64,000 nt of DNA from Luethyella okanaganae. GTDB taxonomy: Bacteria; Actinomycetota; Actinomycetes; Actinomycetales; Microbacteriaceae. The stretch lies in NCBI RefSeq assembly GCF_042660285.1, contig NZ_JBHSTP010000003.1:434001-498000 (forward strand). Reading direction: 5' to 3'. Both the position numbers and the translations under genes were made by a program. Positions 32,779 to 41,474 of the stretch are shown here, piece after piece; positions within the stretch are counted from its first letter, which is position 1, and every line of letters begins with the position of its first letter. Below the pieces are notes generated by a model. The model made no database searches, was not told the DNA's origin, and worked only from the letters and a program-made list of their open reading frames with translations.

Positions 32779-33888
32779 CTACACAAGATTGGGCAGGGCG
32801 TTCATCACGACATCGGCGCCGGTCACGCCGAGGACGAGCATCACGGGCACGCCGATCAGCCAGCTATGCCAGCGACCCCAGCTGCGCCACAGCCACCACA
32901 GCGTGATCCCGGCCGCGGTGAAGAACACGAGGATGAAGAACGCGATGAACCAGGCTCCGGGATCCTGGCCCATCTCCCGTTCCCCGGCAGGCAGTGCGGC
33001 ATTGGCCAGCACCCGGGTGGGGGCTTTCTGCACGGCGGAGGTCAGTTCGGCGTCGATGCGCAGCACGCCGGTGGGGAACAGGGCGAGTCCGTCAGCGGTC
33101 AGCAGTTCGAGTCGGCCTTGCCCTTTGCGCAGCGGCTCGGGTTGCGGGTCTCCGGCGTGCCGGAGACCGAATACCCGGTAGCTGTTCGTTCCCTGCCCGG
33201 TGGTGATCGTGATCTCGTCCCCCGGGGCCAAGCGACTCAGCCCGCCGAAGGGGCCGCCGTAACTGGACTGCCTGCCGAGGATCACGCTGGTGCCGGGCTG
33301 ACCGGGCATGACTGTGTCGCGCCGGTGTCCGGGTCCGGATCGCAGCGTCTGGCCGGTGGTTCCCTCCCTGACCACCTCCGACAGGCCGATCGCGGGGATC
33401 TCCACCAGCGCCACCGGGGTGCCAGGCGTCACCAATTGCCCGTTCAGGTCGAGTTGCCCGACCGGGGTCTCGGCTTTGGCCAGGGAGGTGCGCAACTGCC
33501 CGTAGCCGATCTGCTGCTCGCGATGGTGCTGAAAGGCGGACAGCACGGCGACATGGGTGGCGAAGGCGAGCAGCAGCAGCGACACGGTCAGCACGGCCGC
33601 GCCTGTCCACCAGATGGCGTCGCGCGGCGCCAGCTCTCGCGGTGCGGCCGGTAACCGGGAGCGGCCGCTCCGCTTCGGTGGAGTGCCGCCGGGGGGTCTC
33701 CGGCCTCCGGGACCGCCGGAGGGGCGCGGGCGGGCGACCCTGCGGAGTACCTCGGTGACCGCATTGCCTGGGCCGCTCCGTGGGCGAGCGGGGTGGGTGG
33801 CCTCCGGATCGGCGCGGGTCGGCGGGGCGATGGAGTCGTCTGCCTCTCGGCTCGCTTGCTGCCGGGAGGGTGTCGTCTGGATCGTCAT
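32779..33888 (-). CDS. Sortase-fold membrane protein lacking catalytic His and Cys
   Basis: This 369-residue protein has a basic Pro-rich cytoplasmic N-terminus, a membrane helix (about residues 91-117) and a sortase-like extracellular domain. The domain is recognisable from VALVEIPAIGLSEVVREG, the SVILGRQSSYGGPFGGL region and LAPGDEITITTGQGTNSYRV. Two C-terminal membrane helices follow. In active sortases the first region has a catalytic His after Gly (AGHR type) and a later LTTC supplies the Cys. Here they read LGRQ (residues 204-207) and LLTAD (262-266), so both are gone. It is probably a non-catalytic scaffold or adaptor for the surface proteins encoded upstream. ATG 33888 overlaps the previous stop by 4 bp. 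Confidence 0.75.
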   Translation of the reverse strand: MTIQTTPSRQQASREADDSIAPPTRADPEATHPARPRSGPGNAVTEVLRRVARPRPSGGPGGRRPPGGTPPKRSGRSRLPAAPRELAPRDAIWWTGAAVLTVSLLLLAFATHVAVLSAFQHHREQQIGYGQLRTSLAKAETPVGQLDLNGQLVTPGTPVALVEIPAIGLSEVVREGTTGQTLRSGPGHRRDTVMPGQPGTSVILGRQSSYGGPFGGLSRLAPGDEITITTGQGTNSYRVFGLRHAGDPQPEPLRKGQGRLELLTADGLALFPTGVLRIDAELTSAVQKAPTRVLANAALPAGEREMGQDPGAWFIAFFILVFFTAAGITLWWLWRSWGRWHSWLIGVPVMLVLGVTGADVVMNALPNLV

Positions 33889-34673
33889 GAGGCGCTCGCC
33901 GCGGCCGCTGTGCCGGCTGGTGCTCGCATGGCCCGCACCAGCCGCCAACCACCAAGAAGGGCCCCACCCAGGGCGAGGGCGCCGCCGACCCACCACAGCC
34001 ACGGCGGGATGCCCTGCCCGACCGAGGTGGCGGCCGTGCCGCCGCCGACCAGAACGGTGGCGAGAGCGATCCTCTTGCACCAGCCGGTGAACTGGAGCAC
34101 ATGCGTGCCCGCGAGGGTCCCGTCCGCGACCGGGAACACCGCCTGCACCTGGCCGCCCGCGTCGGCGGTGAAGGTGCCGATCAGGGTCGGGTCGGAGAAC
34201 AGCACGAGCTGAACCTGCTCGCCCGCGCCGAAACCGGTCACGGTCGCGGTGACCTGCTGGCCGGGCAGGTACAGCTGCCTGTCGACGGATGCCTTCTCGC
34301 CGGTTGCGGCCGGACTGAGGGGAACCGCCGGCTCGGCCGGAGTGCATCCGGGTGCCGCGGAGGTTCCTGCTGGGGTGGTCGTGTTTGACCCGCCGGTGCT
34401 GGTCTTGGCACCCCCGGTCGAAGCCGGTGGTGGCGTCGAAGCCGGTGGTGGTGTCGACGCCGGTGGTGGTGTCCGTGTCGGCGTTGGGGAGGGCGTGGTA
34501 CGGGGAATGGTGACGGTGAAGTCGGTGCCGTCGGTGCCGTCGTCGGCGTGGGCGGGAGCCGCGACGGCCAGCGCCGCCCCGGTGGCAATGGCCAGGCAGA
34601 CGGCCACAATGCAGGCCAGGACGCGGGAACGCGATGCCCGGGAGCGGGGTGTCTGGGGGGAGATGAGGGTCAT
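33885..34673 (-). CDS. Proline-rich secreted, membrane-anchored protein
   Basis: This 262-residue protein has a signal peptide (ACIVAVCLAIATGAALAVAAPAHA), a Thr/Pro stalk with a tandem TPPPAS repeat, and a compact beta-rich domain (YLPGQQVTATVTGFGAGEQV, then LAGTHVLQFTGW) with two cysteines. A C-terminal membrane helix (PPWLWWVGGALALGGALLGG) and a short basic tail end it. It should be exposed on the cell surface. Start 34673 overlaps the DUF916-like stop by 4 bp, and its stop overlaps the pseudo-sortase start by 4 bp, so the three are co-translated. Confidence 0.75.
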   Translation of the reverse strand: MTLISPQTPRSRASRSRVLACIVAVCLAIATGAALAVAAPAHADDGTDGTDFTVTIPRTTPSPTPTRTPPPASTPPPASTPPPASTGGAKTSTGGSNTTTPAGTSAAPGCTPAEPAVPLSPAATGEKASVDRQLYLPGQQVTATVTGFGAGEQVQLVLFSDPTLIGTFTADAGGQVQAVFPVADGTLAGTHVLQFTGWCKRIALATVLVGGGTAATSVGQGIPPWLWWVGGALALGGALLGGWRLVRAMRAPAGTAAAASAS

Positions 34674-35830
34674 CGGACCGGCTCGCTTTCTGTGACAGGG
34701 GCGGCCTCGACGGCCGCGGTCTGAGTTTCTGCGCGGATCTGTTCGGTGTAGGTGGCGAGTTCTTCGCCGAGGAGCCGTTGTGATCGGCGGCGCCACCACA
34801 GGCCTGCCCCGATCCCGCCGCCGACGAGGGCGAGGAGACCCACCAGTGACCACGGCACCGCCCAGGCGACGGTCGACGCTGTGACCGGCGCCGGTGGGGT
34901 GTCGCCCGCGGCGGTGCTGCCCGCCGCGACGGTCGGGGTGACCGTGACGCTCGCGAACAGCAGCAACAGGGGTGGCACCTCCGGGAATGATGCGGTGACA
35001 TGCGCAGTGCCCCCGGGAACGAGGTTCTCTACCGAATCGAGGGTAACGGTGCCGAGATCGATGCCGAAGGGGCCGGTCAAGGTCACCACGGGCCTAGCGG
35101 AGAGGCGCACGTTGCCGGTGTTGGCCAGGGCGAAGCCGACGCGCCCGGTTCCGGGGCCGAACGGATTCCAGCTGCCGTCATAGCCGGAGGCGGTTCCGCT
35201 GACGCCCAGCTTGGGGGTGAGGGTTCCGTCGACTCGCAGGTAGATGCGGGTACCGACCCGCTGGTTGACCTGCACGGCCGATCCGGTGGAGTCGGTCGCG
35301 GTCTCCTGAAAGGATGCGACGATCCCGGCGGCATGGTCGCCGGGGGTCGCGTCGTGCGGCACGGTCACGGTGAACGGGATATCGATCCTGTTCCCGGGTT
35401 CAAGGACGATCTGCACGCCGAGCCGGGCCGTGCATGCGGCCTCGGCGGCATCGTTCGTGTGGGAGCATACGGCGCTGGAGGAGTCGATGCTGGTCCACGC
35501 GCCCAGGTCGGTGGAAGCCCGCTCCGCGCCGGTCAGGGTGAACGCGGCTGTGTCCGAATCGGTGATGGCGTCGGCCCCGTACACTCGGAAGGTCGCCGGG
35601 CGGGCCGAGAAGTTCGACACCGATACCCAGTCGCTGATCGTCGTTCCCGGCGCGACGCGGTAGTCGAACTCCGTGCGCCCGTCTGGTCCGGACGGGGTCG
35701 ACGGCTGCACGCTCCAGCTCACCTGCCCCTCACCCTCCGCCTGTGCGCTGGCCGGAATCGTGACGGCACCGGCCGGCGCCAGCAGCAGGGCGGCGAGGAC
35801 CAGTCTCACGGCGGGGATACGGTCTGTCAT
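34670..35830 (-). CDS. DUF916-like surface protein
   Basis: This 386-residue protein has a signal peptide, a first Ig-like domain with the FDYRVAPGTTISDWVSVSNF pattern and a second with LALANTG-type strands (GRVGFALANTGNVRLSARP). A membrane helix near the C-terminus (WSLVGLLALVGGGIGAGLWW) and a cytoplasmic tail follow. This is the plan of DUF916/WxL-interacting proteins that tether WxL proteins to Gram-positive cell walls. The neighbouring upstream gene encodes a WxL-like protein, which supports the call. It is part of the long phosphate/surface operon. Confidence 0.75.
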   Translation of the reverse strand: MTDRIPAVRLVLAALLLAPAGAVTIPASAQAEGEGQVSWSVQPSTPSGPDGRTEFDYRVAPGTTISDWVSVSNFSARPATFRVYGADAITDSDTAAFTLTGAERASTDLGAWTSIDSSSAVCSHTNDAAEAACTARLGVQIVLEPGNRIDIPFTVTVPHDATPGDHAAGIVASFQETATDSTGSAVQVNQRVGTRIYLRVDGTLTPKLGVSGTASGYDGSWNPFGPGTGRVGFALANTGNVRLSARPVVTLTGPFGIDLGTVTLDSVENLVPGGTAHVTASFPEVPPLLLLFASVTVTPTVAAGSTAAGDTPPAPVTASTVAWAVPWSLVGLLALVGGGIGAGLWWRRRSQRLLGEELATYTEQIRAETQTAAVEAAPVTESEPVR

Positions 35831-35881
35831 GGAGTCTTTCGGGTCATCGGGCGGAACGGTGGTGGAGCGCGGAACGGGTAT

Positions 35882-35915
35882 GGGGTGGTTCCCGCTGTGA
35901 AGCGGGAACCACCCC
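35882..35915. terminator. Strong intercistronic hairpin
   Basis: GGGGTGGTTCCCGCT and AGCGGGAACCACCCC pair perfectly over 15 bp around GTGA, 21 bp past the stop of the Ig/WxL-like gene. No U-run follows on the minus strand. It probably attenuates or stabilises the mRNA so the upstream surface-protein gene is expressed more than the downstream genes. Confidence 0.7.
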
Positions 35916-35935
35916 CTGGTGGTGTGGACGGATCC

Positions 35936-37315
35936 CTAGATCAGCGTCAGGGTGAGGGTGGCCTTGTAGTCGCCCGCGGCGCTGTCGGCGGGCGCCTTCA
36001 GGGTTATGCCCGCCTTCACGGTGGTGTCCGCGACCGTCGCGCCCGCCGCGGTCTGAGCCAGCGGCTTGTCCGTCGACAGGCCGCCGCCCTCGCCCGCGAC
36101 GACTTCGGTGCCGGCCGTTCCGGCGCCGGTGCCGACGAGCGCCGGCTTCCAGCCGAGGTGGCTCGCCGCGATCGTCTTGCTGGCGTCGGCCGTGTTCGCG
36201 AAGGCGCCGGCCTTGCCGTTCAGGGTCCAGGCGGTGCGGGTGTCCCGGTTGTCGGAGACCTTCACATCGCCGAGGGTGCCGGTGGCGACATACGAGGTGC
36301 CCTGCAGTGTGGTGCCGGTCAGTGCCACGTTCCCGGGGGTGATCGTGAACTTCAGGCCGGTCGCCGATGCGGGGATCGTCACGGTGATATCGGTGTTCTG
36401 CGGTGCCTGCGGTTCGGCGACGGTGGTCACCGTCGTGGTCGCGTCGGCGGCAGAATCGGTGTACTTCGTGTCGCCGTTCGCCCTGTACCCGGCCGTGAAG
36501 GTGTACGACTGTCCGGCATCCAGCACCGGCGTCGTCCAGCTGGCCACGCCGTTCGCGAGCTGCACTTCGCCGGTCACCGGGCTTGCGAGCCCGGCGTGGG
36601 TTCCGGAGAATGCGACCTTTCCGCTGGCATCGGTCGCGGTGCCTGAGGCGCCCGACACCGTCGCGATGAGCGTCGCCGTGCCGTTGGCGTTCGCCGTCGA
36701 CCCGCTGAAGGCGACGGTGGGGGTGGTCTTCGTCACCGGGTTGCTTGGGTTGTCGACGACGGTCCATGACTCTGCTGCCACGTCGACCTGGAGGGTGACG
36801 AGGAAGTACTTCGAGTCGGAGAACGGTGCGTCTTCGGCCCGCTGGTCGGGGTCGCAGGTGATGACGAGCTTGTTGAGTCCGGTTGTCAGCGAACCAGGGG
36901 TGAACCCGGACCAGTTGGAGGCGTAGACGTTGTCGAGCCAGATGACGTCGCCCGGTTCTCCGCGCAGGCCCCAATATATGGCGCTCTGATTCGTTCGCGC
37001 TGTGGCTGCTTGCGAGACGGTTCCGCCTGGCGCGATGACAAAGGTTCTCGACGAGCTGCGGTACCCAGCGGGGCAGCTTTGGTCGGTCTCGATCTGGGCC
37101 GGGCCCCAGCGGAGTGCGGAGGTTCCCTCCACCACGCCGGTTCTGCTGGAGGGGGTGAGCTTGACGGTGGAGCCGGTGATCTGCAGGGCCGGATCGAGGG
37201 TGTTGGTGGCGGCGTTGGCGGGCAGGGGGGCCCAGGCCAGCAGCGCCAGCACGGTGCTGGCGACGACGGCTGCTCCGATCGCCGACCGGCGGCGGGTGCG
37301 GCTAAGGGCGTTCAT
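35936..37315 (-). CDS. Secreted Ig-like/WxL-like surface protein
   Basis: This 459-residue protein has a signal peptide (GAAVVASTVLALLAWAPLPANA), an N-terminal domain with two cysteines, a middle Ig-like repeat (TPTVAFSGSTANANGTATL, then VASWTTPVLDAGQSYTFTAGY) and a C-terminal region with HLGWKPALVG and a final TLTLI beta-strand, like WxL cell-wall-binding domains. There is no membrane anchor of its own. The start is at ATG 37315, preceded by AAGGAACC. Neighbouring DUF916-like and sortase-like genes suggest it is displayed on the wall as part of a complex. Confidence 0.7.
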   Translation of the reverse strand: MNALSRTRRRSAIGAAVVASTVLALLAWAPLPANAATNTLDPALQITGSTVKLTPSSRTGVVEGTSALRWGPAQIETDQSCPAGYRSSSRTFVIAPGGTVSQAATARTNQSAIYWGLRGEPGDVIWLDNVYASNWSGFTPGSLTTGLNKLVITCDPDQRAEDAPFSDSKYFLVTLQVDVAAESWTVVDNPSNPVTKTTPTVAFSGSTANANGTATLIATVSGASGTATDASGKVAFSGTHAGLASPVTGEVQLANGVASWTTPVLDAGQSYTFTAGYRANGDTKYTDSAADATTTVTTVAEPQAPQNTDITVTIPASATGLKFTITPGNVALTGTTLQGTSYVATGTLGDVKVSDNRDTRTAWTLNGKAGAFANTADASKTIAASHLGWKPALVGTGAGTAGTEVVAGEGGGLSTDKPLAQTAAGATVADTTVKAGITLKAPADSAAGDYKATLTLTLI

Positions 37316-37422
37316 AGGGTTCCTTATCGTGTTTCGGGTTCCCATCTCGTGATGGGACGGGTTGTGGACAGGAGTCTGGGAGAGCTTCGTCGCTGGATGG
37401 TGCGGTTGTGCTTGATCGGGTG

Positions 37423-37468
37423 CGAGGGGCTGGGGCGGCCGCAAGGTGAGCGACCGACCCAGCCCTCG
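37423..37468. terminator. Intercistronic hairpin after the second binding protein
   Basis: CGAGGGGCTGGG pairs with CCCAGCCCTCG (one bulge) 6 bp past the stop of the PstS-like gene. It is likely a partial terminator or mRNA-stabilising structure inside the operon. Confidence 0.55.
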
Positions 37469-37473
37469 TGTCA

Positions 37474-38655
37474 CTAGTTGATGGTGAACGAGGTGGTGTC
37501 ACCGGGGTTGTAGGTGACTCCGCCGATGTTCACGCCGCCGGCGAGGCTGCCGAACCCGAAATCAGTGATCACGAGTGCGGTCGACGGGCCGGGACGGTCC
37601 ACCGTGTACGCCGAGGCGGTCGACCCCTTGAACACCGCGGTGAGCTGCGGGTTCGTGGCCAGTTCCGACGCCTTGACGACGGTGAACACCGGGCGGGCGA
37701 TCGGGAAGGCGGTGTTCAGCGTGTTCGACACCGTGGTCGGCGAGATTCCGCCGACCTTGCCCAGGACCGCGCCGTTCCGACGGTCATTGATGGTGACCCC
37801 GGGGTAGTTAGCCTGGATGGTGGCCTTGTTGCTCTGTGCGATCCACTGCGCGATCGAGAACGGCACGATCGCGGTCGTCGGCAGCGCGGCGAGCACGCTT
37901 CCGTCGTGCTCCTGCACGCTGCCACCGCTGTAGGTGTCGGTGACAGCCGGGCCGAAGGCGACTCCGGCGCCGACCAGCTGGGTCTGCCAGAAGCTGCGTG
38001 TGCCAGAACCGGACTGCGGGATGAACGGCGTGATCTGCACGCCGGCGGTGCCCGGCGTTCCGACCTTGTAGCTGGTGCCGTTGATCGTCACATTGGCCCC
38101 GTTGGCGGCGGAGTAGATCGCCGTCAGCTGGGCTTTGGTGAGATCCCGTGGGATGGTGGTGTTGCTGGTGTGCACGGCGAAGCTCACCGCGTCCTCAGCC
38201 AGCGGGATGTACGAGTACGCCCCGCCACCGCCGGCCACCCAGGTCGCGCCGCTCGAGGAGCGGGAGAACTGGATGTCCGTGGCGCTGAGAGTCTTACCCC
38301 GCCACTGAAGGGTGCCGCCGCTCTTCGCCGCCTTGAGGGCGGTGAGGCCTTCACCCGAGCCGTTCGGGCGGTCGAAGATCGTGCCGCCCGACTTGGTCGT
38401 GATCGGGTCGTGCACCGCGCCGGTGGTCGGGTTGATGGCGTCATAGGAGCCTGCGACGAGCGACCCTCCATAGGTGATGACCGAGGAGAGGCCGTTGTTG
38501 AGGTCCTGGGTGGTGTCCGATCCCACCCCGCTCAGGGTGCGGTAGCTCGGCGTTCCGGTGGGGTCCGCGATGGCGGCGGTGCCGCCTGCGAGGACGACGG
38601 CGGCGGCAGCCACCGTGGCGAGGGCGCCGAGGCGCCACTTGGTACCGATTTGCAT
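37474..38655 (-). CDS. PstS-like secreted binding protein, second paralogue
   Basis: This 393-residue protein has a signal peptide (ALATVAAAAVVLAGGTAAIA) and a type II periplasmic-binding fold related to PstS: SGVGSDTTQDLNNGLSS near the start, then DIQFSRSSSG, AEDAVSFAVH and FIPQSGSGTRSFW. The GSGTR loop and the Ser/Asp pattern are those used to bind phosphate. No lipobox is visible, so it is freely secreted or held by the surface complex. ATG 38655 follows AAGGAAG. A hairpin of weak strength lies upstream (38706-38743). Confidence 0.78.
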   Translation of the reverse strand: MQIGTKWRLGALATVAAAAVVLAGGTAAIADPTGTPSYRTLSGVGSDTTQDLNNGLSSVITYGGSLVAGSYDAINPTTGAVHDPITTKSGGTIFDRPNGSGEGLTALKAAKSGGTLQWRGKTLSATDIQFSRSSSGATWVAGGGGAYSYIPLAEDAVSFAVHTSNTTIPRDLTKAQLTAIYSAANGANVTINGTSYKVGTPGTAGVQITPFIPQSGSGTRSFWQTQLVGAGVAFGPAVTDTYSGGSVQEHDGSVLAALPTTAIVPFSIAQWIAQSNKATIQANYPGVTINDRRNGAVLGKVGGISPTTVSNTLNTAFPIARPVFTVVKASELATNPQLTAVFKGSTASAYTVDRPGPSTALVITDFGFGSLAGGVNIGGVTYNPGDTTSFTIN

Positions 38656-38816
38656 CAGTATCTTCCTTTCGATACTGTTTCCCTCTGTTACGCCCTTCTG
38701 GGCTCGGCCCCCTACCCGACTTTCGCGAGCGTGGTGGGGGGCCTTCTCGTTCGGCCGGGAAACAGAGGCCGTTCGAGTAGTTTTCGGTGGCGGTACTATC
38801 CGCCATGGGGTCGGGT

Positions 38817-41453
38817 TCACCCGGCTGCTCCTTTGCGGCGCAGCAGGAACGGGGCGGCAGCCAGCCCGCCGATGCCCGTGAGCAGGGAGGCGCCCGGCAG
38901 CAGGCTCTGCACCGGGATGGCCGTCGACGCCGTGTCGGCGGTCGCCGGGGCACCGTTGGCGCTGACTGTGGTCTGCGTCGGGGGGTTCTGAGGGGGTGAC
39001 GTCACAGCAGCCGGGGCACCGGCCGGGGTGGTCTTCGCACCACCGGGGGCCGTTCCCTGCTCGGGCTGGGCCGGGGTGCGCAGCGCGGTCGCCAGTTGCG
39101 CGGTGGCCGCGATCTGGGTTGCGGTCAGCGGCACGTAGCCCGGCGGGAGCTGCCCGGCGGCGGCGCCGCGGAGATTGCCCGGACCGGCGCTGTAGTCGAG
39201 CAGGACCGCCAGCTTCTCGCGGCTGGCGCCATCCAGGGTGGTGGAGTTCAGGTTCACCGCCGCATACAGGGTCGCCGTCAGCGGGTAGGCGTCCACCGGC
39301 AGCGCGGAGAAGTCGGGGCGGCCGATCCCGGTGGCCGGGTCGACGGTCATCGCCGAGACGGCGGCGCTCATCGAGGCGTCGCTCGGGCCAACGAAGGCGC
39401 GCGCCGTTGCGGTATCGGCCTGCGCGGTGGTGGTGGCCAGCGGCAGTCCCAGCTGCATGCTGCTGAGCCCGTACCGGTCGGCGGAGGCGGCGTCCATCGG
39501 GCCGAGGGTCAGGCGGCTGCGCGAGGCGAGCTGCGGGCTGTACGCCACCCAGGCGCCGTTGGACGTGCCGACGGGCTTAAAGGGATCCCATTCCTGGGTG
39601 TACCGGGGGTCGGTGCGGAAGACGCGGCTCGCGTTGGCCGCCAGGCTGCTCGAATAGGGTTCCATGGTCAATGAGTCGATCCGCTGGCCCCTGTACTTCT
39701 CGTCGGCCTCGGCAGCCGACCCGGGGGCGAGGGTCTGGTCGGCCTTCAGGAAGGAGTCGATCGGCTGGGTCGCCAGATCGAAGGGCAGGCCCCCGCCCTT
39801 GGCCGTCGGATTGGTGGCGGGCAGGTAGTAGGGGTTGATCGTGTTGCCCCAGGGGTCGGCATCGCCCTTGAGGAAGGCGACCGCGTCGGCGTCGGATTGG
39901 ATGTACTGCCAGAGCAGTCTCACGGTGTCCTCTCCCTGCGGTCCGCTCACCACGAACACCCCGCGGGACGGGCTGAGTCCCTGCTGCGCTGGGTTGCCCA
40001 GGGCGATCCACTCCGGATCATGCGGCAATGAGGAGGCACGATGCGGCCAGTAACGATCCACATCCGTGCGGTCGTATTGAGCGGCAACCCAGGGGATGTC
40101 CATGTCGTAGGACTGGGTGAGCGATTTGGCCAGCAGGCGGGGCGTCAGCTTCAGGGTCGTGTAGCTCTGCGTCGTGTCGTCGGCGACGTAGCCGATGACC
40201 AGGCCGGTGTTCGCGACCGGGGCGTAGCCGATCTTCGCGGCCTGCAGCAGGGCGGGGTCGGCTGAGCCGATGCTCGTGGCTGTGAGCGGGTTGGCGACCA
40301 CGCTGAGCTTGGCCACTCCGGTGAGCAGCTGGTTGCGCGTGACGTCGCCGGAGCCGGTGGTCAATGTGTAGGCGTTGCCGCTGCTGGAGCACAGCCCCGG
40401 CTGCCAGGACGACATGGCGTTGCTCAGCAGCTCGCTGCCGACCACGCGCATCTCGGCGGCTCCTGCCGCGCAGCTGCTGCTGGTGTCGGCGAAGTCCAGC
40501 GGCACGGTGATGCGGTCCTGCCAGTACGAGCAGTTCTGATCCACCGGTCCGCCGAGCTGCGAGGCAGTGGTCTCGCCGAATGGCCTGCCGCCCCAGCCCG
40601 CTGTCGCGCACTTCAGGTCCTGGCCAGCGGTCAGCTCGCCGGAATGGGTGCCGCGCGGCACCACCACCAGCCAGCAGCGCGAGCCCACCCCGGAAGGCTT
40701 CGGCCTGCCGCAGCCGAGATAGGGTTGCGCGGCCGCGGACTGGGTCTCGATCTTGACGCTCGCCGTGCCCTCGGCGCTGACGGCGACGAAGGGCTGCTCG
40801 TTCGAGGTGCTGGTGTCGAAGAAGGAGAGCAGCCCATTCACCCAGGCCTTGCTGCCGCCGATGTCGAGCTCCGTCCTGACGTTCTGTTCGCCCGTGACGG
40901 CCCGGAACGGAGTGTTAGCGGCGACGTCAACTAATGAGTCCCGCCCGCTGGCGGCCCAGCCGACGAGAACGCCCATCGCGGCGCCTGCTTTCGTGTTTCC
41001 GGTGTTGCTCGACCACGCCCCGAACTGGCAGGTCTCGGCGAAGTCCGCCGCCAGCGGGTCCGGACCCCAGCACTGGAAGATCTGCAGATAGTTGCTCGCG
41101 CTGCCGGGCCAATCCTGGTACTTCGTTCCGGCCATGCCGGAGGCGGTGACGGTCACCGCCTCGTCGCCGAGGTTCGTCGTCTTCGACACCGACACCTCCA
41201 GGTTCTTGAAGTCGTCCCAGTGCCCGGACCCGGCGTCATTGCCTTTGCCGTCGGAGAGCAGCCCGGCGTGGTCGACCTGATGCTGCTGCACGCTCGCGTC
41301 GTTGCCGCCCGCCCACTTCACGGTGGCGGCGGGCTCGTCGCCCGCCGCCTGGGCGCCGAGTGGCGCGGACAGGCCGGCTATGCCGATCGCCGAGAGCGCG
41401 GCGGCGGCGCACAGCGCGCGGGCGAGGCGGCGAGGACGGGGGTTCGCAGTCAC
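38817..41453 (-). CDS. Giant secreted, C-terminally anchored protein
   Basis: This 878-residue protein has a signal peptide (residues 1 to about 37) and a long extracellular part with many Trp, Tyr and paired cysteines. A Pro/Thr-rich stalk and a terminal hydrophobic helix ending PFLLRRKGAAG complete it. Segments such as LSVVANPLTATSIGSADPAL and FDLATQPIDSFLKADQTLA resemble ligand-binding lobes of PstS relatives, so it may be a multidomain phosphate-scavenging or wall protein. I do not recognise a named family. The start is GTG 41453, 21 bp after pstS; a GAAGGG lies upstream. Confidence 0.7.
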   Translation of the reverse strand: MTANPRPRRLARALCAAAALSAIGIAGLSAPLGAQAAGDEPAATVKWAGGNDASVQQHQVDHAGLLSDGKGNDAGSGHWDDFKNLEVSVSKTTNLGDEAVTVTASGMAGTKYQDWPGSASNYLQIFQCWGPDPLAADFAETCQFGAWSSNTGNTKAGAAMGVLVGWAASGRDSLVDVAANTPFRAVTGEQNVRTELDIGGSKAWVNGLLSFFDTSTSNEQPFVAVSAEGTASVKIETQSAAAQPYLGCGRPKPSGVGSRCWLVVVPRGTHSGELTAGQDLKCATAGWGGRPFGETTASQLGGPVDQNCSYWQDRITVPLDFADTSSSCAAGAAEMRVVGSELLSNAMSSWQPGLCSSSGNAYTLTTGSGDVTRNQLLTGVAKLSVVANPLTATSIGSADPALLQAAKIGYAPVANTGLVIGYVADDTTQSYTTLKLTPRLLAKSLTQSYDMDIPWVAAQYDRTDVDRYWPHRASSLPHDPEWIALGNPAQQGLSPSRGVFVVSGPQGEDTVRLLWQYIQSDADAVAFLKGDADPWGNTINPYYLPATNPTAKGGGLPFDLATQPIDSFLKADQTLAPGSAAEADEKYRGQRIDSLTMEPYSSSLAANASRVFRTDPRYTQEWDPFKPVGTSNGAWVAYSPQLASRSRLTLGPMDAASADRYGLSSMQLGLPLATTTAQADTATARAFVGPSDASMSAAVSAMTVDPATGIGRPDFSALPVDAYPLTATLYAAVNLNSTTLDGASREKLAVLLDYSAGPGNLRGAAAGQLPPGYVPLTATQIAATAQLATALRTPAQPEQGTAPGGAKTTPAGAPAAVTSPPQNPPTQTTVSANGAPATADTASTAIPVQSLLPGASLLTGIGGLAAAPFLLRRKGAAG

Positions 41454-41474
41454 GGTGTGATCGGCCCTTCGGTG

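Noticed and set aside
31130..33181. A 683-codon rightward open frame across the kinase, pstB and sortase-like genes
   Set aside because: It crosses three well-supported opposite-strand genes and contains no recognisable motif; it is a GC-driven shadow.
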